In this document: in pieces, positions 62,151 through 64,000 of the stretch
Position numbering within the stretch: position 1 is the stretch's first letter
Layout: every line of letters starts with the position of its first letter
Assembly: GCF_002086285.1 (NCBI RefSeq)
Contig: NZ_MVHU01000017.1
Span: 32,588 to 96,587, forward strand
Length of the DNA stretch: 64,000 bases
Direction: 5' to 3'
From: Mycolicibacter kumamotonensis
GTDB taxonomy: Bacteria > Actinomycetota > Actinomycetes > Mycobacteriales > Mycobacteriaceae
Notes under the pieces: model-generated
The model's input: only the letters and a program-made list of their open reading frames with translations
Databases searched by the model: none
What the model was told of the DNA's origin: nothing
Made by a program: the position numbers and the translations under genes

Positions 62151-63530
62151 ATGAATTACGCGGCCCTGCCGCCGGAGGTCAACTCGCTGCGGATGTACAC
62201 CGGCCCGGGCTCGGCGCCGATGCGGGCGGCGGCCGCAGCCTGGAGTGGCCTCGCCGCCGAGCTGCACGCAGCGGTGAACTCCTACGAAGCGGTGATCACC
62301 GAACTGACCGCACAGGCCTGGCTGGGCCCGGCGTCGCTGGCGTTGACGCAATCTGCCGCGCGCTACGCGGCGTGGATGGCCGCCACCGCGGCGCAGGTCG
62401 ATCACACGGCGGCGCAGGCGAACGCCGCGGCCGCGGCCTACGAGACGGCGTTCAGTGCGACGGTGCCGCCCACCGTGGTGGCCGCCAACCGCGCCCAACT
62501 GATGCTCCTGGTCGCCACCAACGTTCTGGGCACCAACACCGCCGCGATCGCCGCCAACGAGGCCGAATACGGCGAGATGTGGGCGCAGGACGCCGCCGCG
62601 ATGTACGCCTACGCCGCGTCGTCGGCGGCCGCGACCGGGCTGGCGCCGTTCCAGCAGCCGCCGCAGACCAGCAATCCGGGCGGGCCGGTCGGTCAGGCCG
62701 CCGCAGCCGGTGCGGCCGAGGCGTCGTCGTCGTCGAACGTCCAGTCGCTGCTGGGGCAGTTGGCCTCAGGGATCTTCGGAGCGCCGCAGAACACCGCGCT
62801 GCAGGCGGGAGTGGCCGCGGCGGGGGTGGCCCAGGAGACCCCGGTGATACCCGACCTGATCGGGTTGAACCTGATCGCGGTGGCTTCCCTGGCTGCGTCG
62901 GCAGTCGGTATCGGGGTATCGGCTGGCGCCTGGACGGCGGCGGACGCCAGTACCCGGGAGATCCTGTCCGAACAGGATCAACTGCAGATGGTGGAGTACG
63001 AGATCCTGCGCAACATCGATATCTTCTCCCCGCTGACCCCGTCACGGCCGGCCGGCGCGGTCCCCCTGACCCCGGCGTTTCCATCAGCGGCGATCGGCGA
63101 CGCGGTCACCGCGGGGCGGCTTTCGGTGCCGATCAGCTGGGCGGCCAATGCCCCGGAGATCCGTAGCCTGAGCTACACCACGCCGCTGGCCGGCCCGAGC
63201 GCCGGCGCCGCACCTGCCGCCTCGCTCAGCGGGGCCGGCAGCGCGTTCAGCCAGATGGCCTTGGCGGGGATGGGCGGCAGCGCCCTGGCGGGTTCGGTCA
63301 GCCGCGGCCGCGCCGGCGCGGACACTGCCGATGCCTCGGCGAAGGTTCAGATGCCGCAGCGTCCGACTGGTGCGGCCACTGATTCGCAGCCCGGTGACGG
63401 GGACGGTAAGCCCGGTCCGTCGATGATGGGCATCGCCGCGGAGATCCGCGAATTCGCCGAGCTCCGCGATCGCGGGTTGATCACCAACGACGAGTACAAC
63501 GAGCAGAAGATGCGCCTGCTGGGGCGCTGA
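62151..63530 (+). CDS. PPE-SVP family protein with C-terminal SHOCT domain
   Basis: A 459-residue PPE protein. The N-terminal ~170 residues form the PPE helical domain ([40 protein letters not shown], and the WxG-type turn AQAWLGPAS). The middle is Ala/Gly-rich and contains the SVP signature [10 protein letters not shown] at about residues 322-331. The last ~30 residues ([20 protein letters not shown], then EQKMRLLGR) form a SHOCT motif, a tail usually found on unrelated bacterial proteins. No PE partner gene is adjacent. The ATG follows GGGAGGGGGTCGGTG. Type VII secretion is expected for PPE proteins; no ESX genes are in the window. Confidence 0.9.
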   Translation: MNYAALPPEVNSLRMYTGPGSAPMRAAAAAWSGLAAELHAAVNSYEAVITELTAQAWLGPASLALTQSAARYAAWMAATAAQVDHTAAQANAAAAAYETAFSATVPPTVVAANRAQLMLLVATNVLGTNTAAIAANEAEYGEMWAQDAAAMYAYAASSAAATGLAPFQQPPQTSNPGGPVGQAAAAGAAEASSSSNVQSLLGQLASGIFGAPQNTALQAGVAAAGVAQETPVIPDLIGLNLIAVASLAASAVGIGVSAGAWTAADASTREILSEQDQLQMVEYEILRNIDIFSPLTPSRPAGAVPLTPAFPSAAIGDAVTAGRLSVPISWAANAPEIRSLSYTTPLAGPSAGAAPAASLSGAGSAFSQMALAGMGGSALAGSVSRGRAGADTADASAKVQMPQRPTGAATDSQPGDGDGKPGPSMMGIAAEIREFAELRDRGLITNDEYNEQKMRLLGR

Positions 63531-63548
63531 GCGGCTGCGGTGTCCGGT

Positions 63549-64000
63549 TCAGCCCGGCGGGTCGTCGGGACGCTCCCAGGTGTGCGGCAGCATCGGGACC
63601 GTCGGGCCGGTCCCAGCGGTCCGGTCGACCAGAGTGGTCAATCCCGTTACCGCAGAAGGTGTTTCACGTTGTGTGGCGCCCGTGAAACCCAGCTGGCCCG
63701 CTCCGCTGTCCGAGGTGTCGGACGAGTCCAGGAATTCGTAGCGATTACCGAAGTCGGTGAGCGACTCGCGGTGCCGCCGTCGGCGGGCCTGCCTCTCGGT
63801 GGCCGCGGCGGTCGCGGCGGCAGCGGTATCCGCGGAGCGCTGGGCCGCCCGGGGGGCGACCGAGCGCATCGTGGCAGGTGAACCATGGGTCCGGCCGCCG
63901 TCGACCAGATACGGGAAGGCCGCCACTTCGGTTCCGGTGATCGGCGGTGGCATCGCCGGGACGGCACCGGCGGCTGTCGCGGCCGGGGGAAGGGTGGGCG
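63549..64000 (-). CDS. PPE-PPW family protein, C-terminal part (truncated by window end)
   Basis: The frame is open from the window edge to the stop at 63549. It encodes an Ala/Pro-rich stretch, a charged helix (RRRRHRESLTDFGNRYEFLD), and a C-terminal block QLGFTGATQRE with VTGLTTL and GPTVPMLPHTWERP, which matches the conserved GF-x-GT and PxxP-W tail of PPE-PPW proteins. The start lies beyond the window. It converges with the PPE-SVP gene, with 18 bp between stops, so two PPE genes of different subfamilies face each other. Confidence 0.78.
   Translation of the reverse strand, partial: PTLPPAATAAGAVPAMPPPITGTEVAAFPYLVDGGRTHGSPATMRSVAPRAAQRSADTAAAATAAATERQARRRRHRESLTDFGNRYEFLDSSDTSDSGAGQLGFTGATQRETPSAVTGLTTLVDRTAGTGPTVPMLPHTWERPDDPPG

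Overview
The window is a chromosomal segment of a non-tuberculous member of the Mycobacteriaceae. The evidence is high GC with frequent GTG/TTG starts, an hbhA gene with lysine/alanine repeats, mycothiol (mshA) and senX3-regX3 genes, PPE proteins, a 13E12-type HNH gene, the 33-residue ribosomal protein bS22, and a gene order that, as I remember it, follows M. tuberculosis Rv0473 to Rv0514. All homologies are from reading the proteins; no database search was run.

Layout. Positions 1-15862 are conserved core: DUF445 (partial), an XRE regulator, hbhA, small envelope proteins, deoC, two tandem DUF2993 lipid-binding proteins, a nitrilase-family amidohydrolase, murB, an L,D-transpeptidase lipoprotein, an SDR, a ROK regulator, mshA, a YbjN protein, gpm1 and senX3-regX3. 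A 26-codon ORF with six cysteine codons (9792-9872) precedes the ROK-mshA operon. It looks like a cysteine-sensing leader for mycothiol synthesis.

Positions 15863-38124 are an accessory block at the regX3/Rv0495c junction. Its core is a three-gene biosynthetic operon (16035-29502): a FAAL-ACP-KS-AT-KR-ACP polyketide synthase, a C-A-PCP synthetase whose C-terminus carries two fused ketoacyl-synthase-III domains (the first with a full Cys-His-Asn triad, the second with Cys replaced by Ala), and an NAD(P)-dependent epimerase/reductase. I do not recognise this system. Read by hand, it should make a beta-hydroxyacyl-serine-type intermediate that is released or condensed by the KASIII pair. After it come a frameshifted HNH gene, a SRPBCC protein, an amidase, a berberine-bridge-type oxidoreductase and a MacB-like ABC exporter.

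Positions 38125-46592 return to core: Rv0495c family, exopolyphosphatase/GppA family, a Pro-rich membrane protein, a TIM-barrel protein, a thioesterase, proC, an excisionase-type HTH, bS22, galE2-like and an acyltransferase. Positions 46593-47610 carry two tandem-repeat loci around a HadA/HadC-like dehydratase; one runs into the 3' end of serB1. A haem operon follows (hemA-hemC-hemD-hemB, 49366-54511) with a membrane protein and a PolX-like PHP protein. Next are a copper P-type ATPase preceded by a CsoR-type operator, a Tat-exported esterase, an ABC system whose ATPase is fused to a cyclic-nucleotide-binding-like domain, a PPE protein with a SHOCT tail, and the 3' end of a PPE-PPW gene at the window edge. 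I saw no rRNA, tRNA, CRISPR or prophage signal, but tRNA was not searched for by computation.
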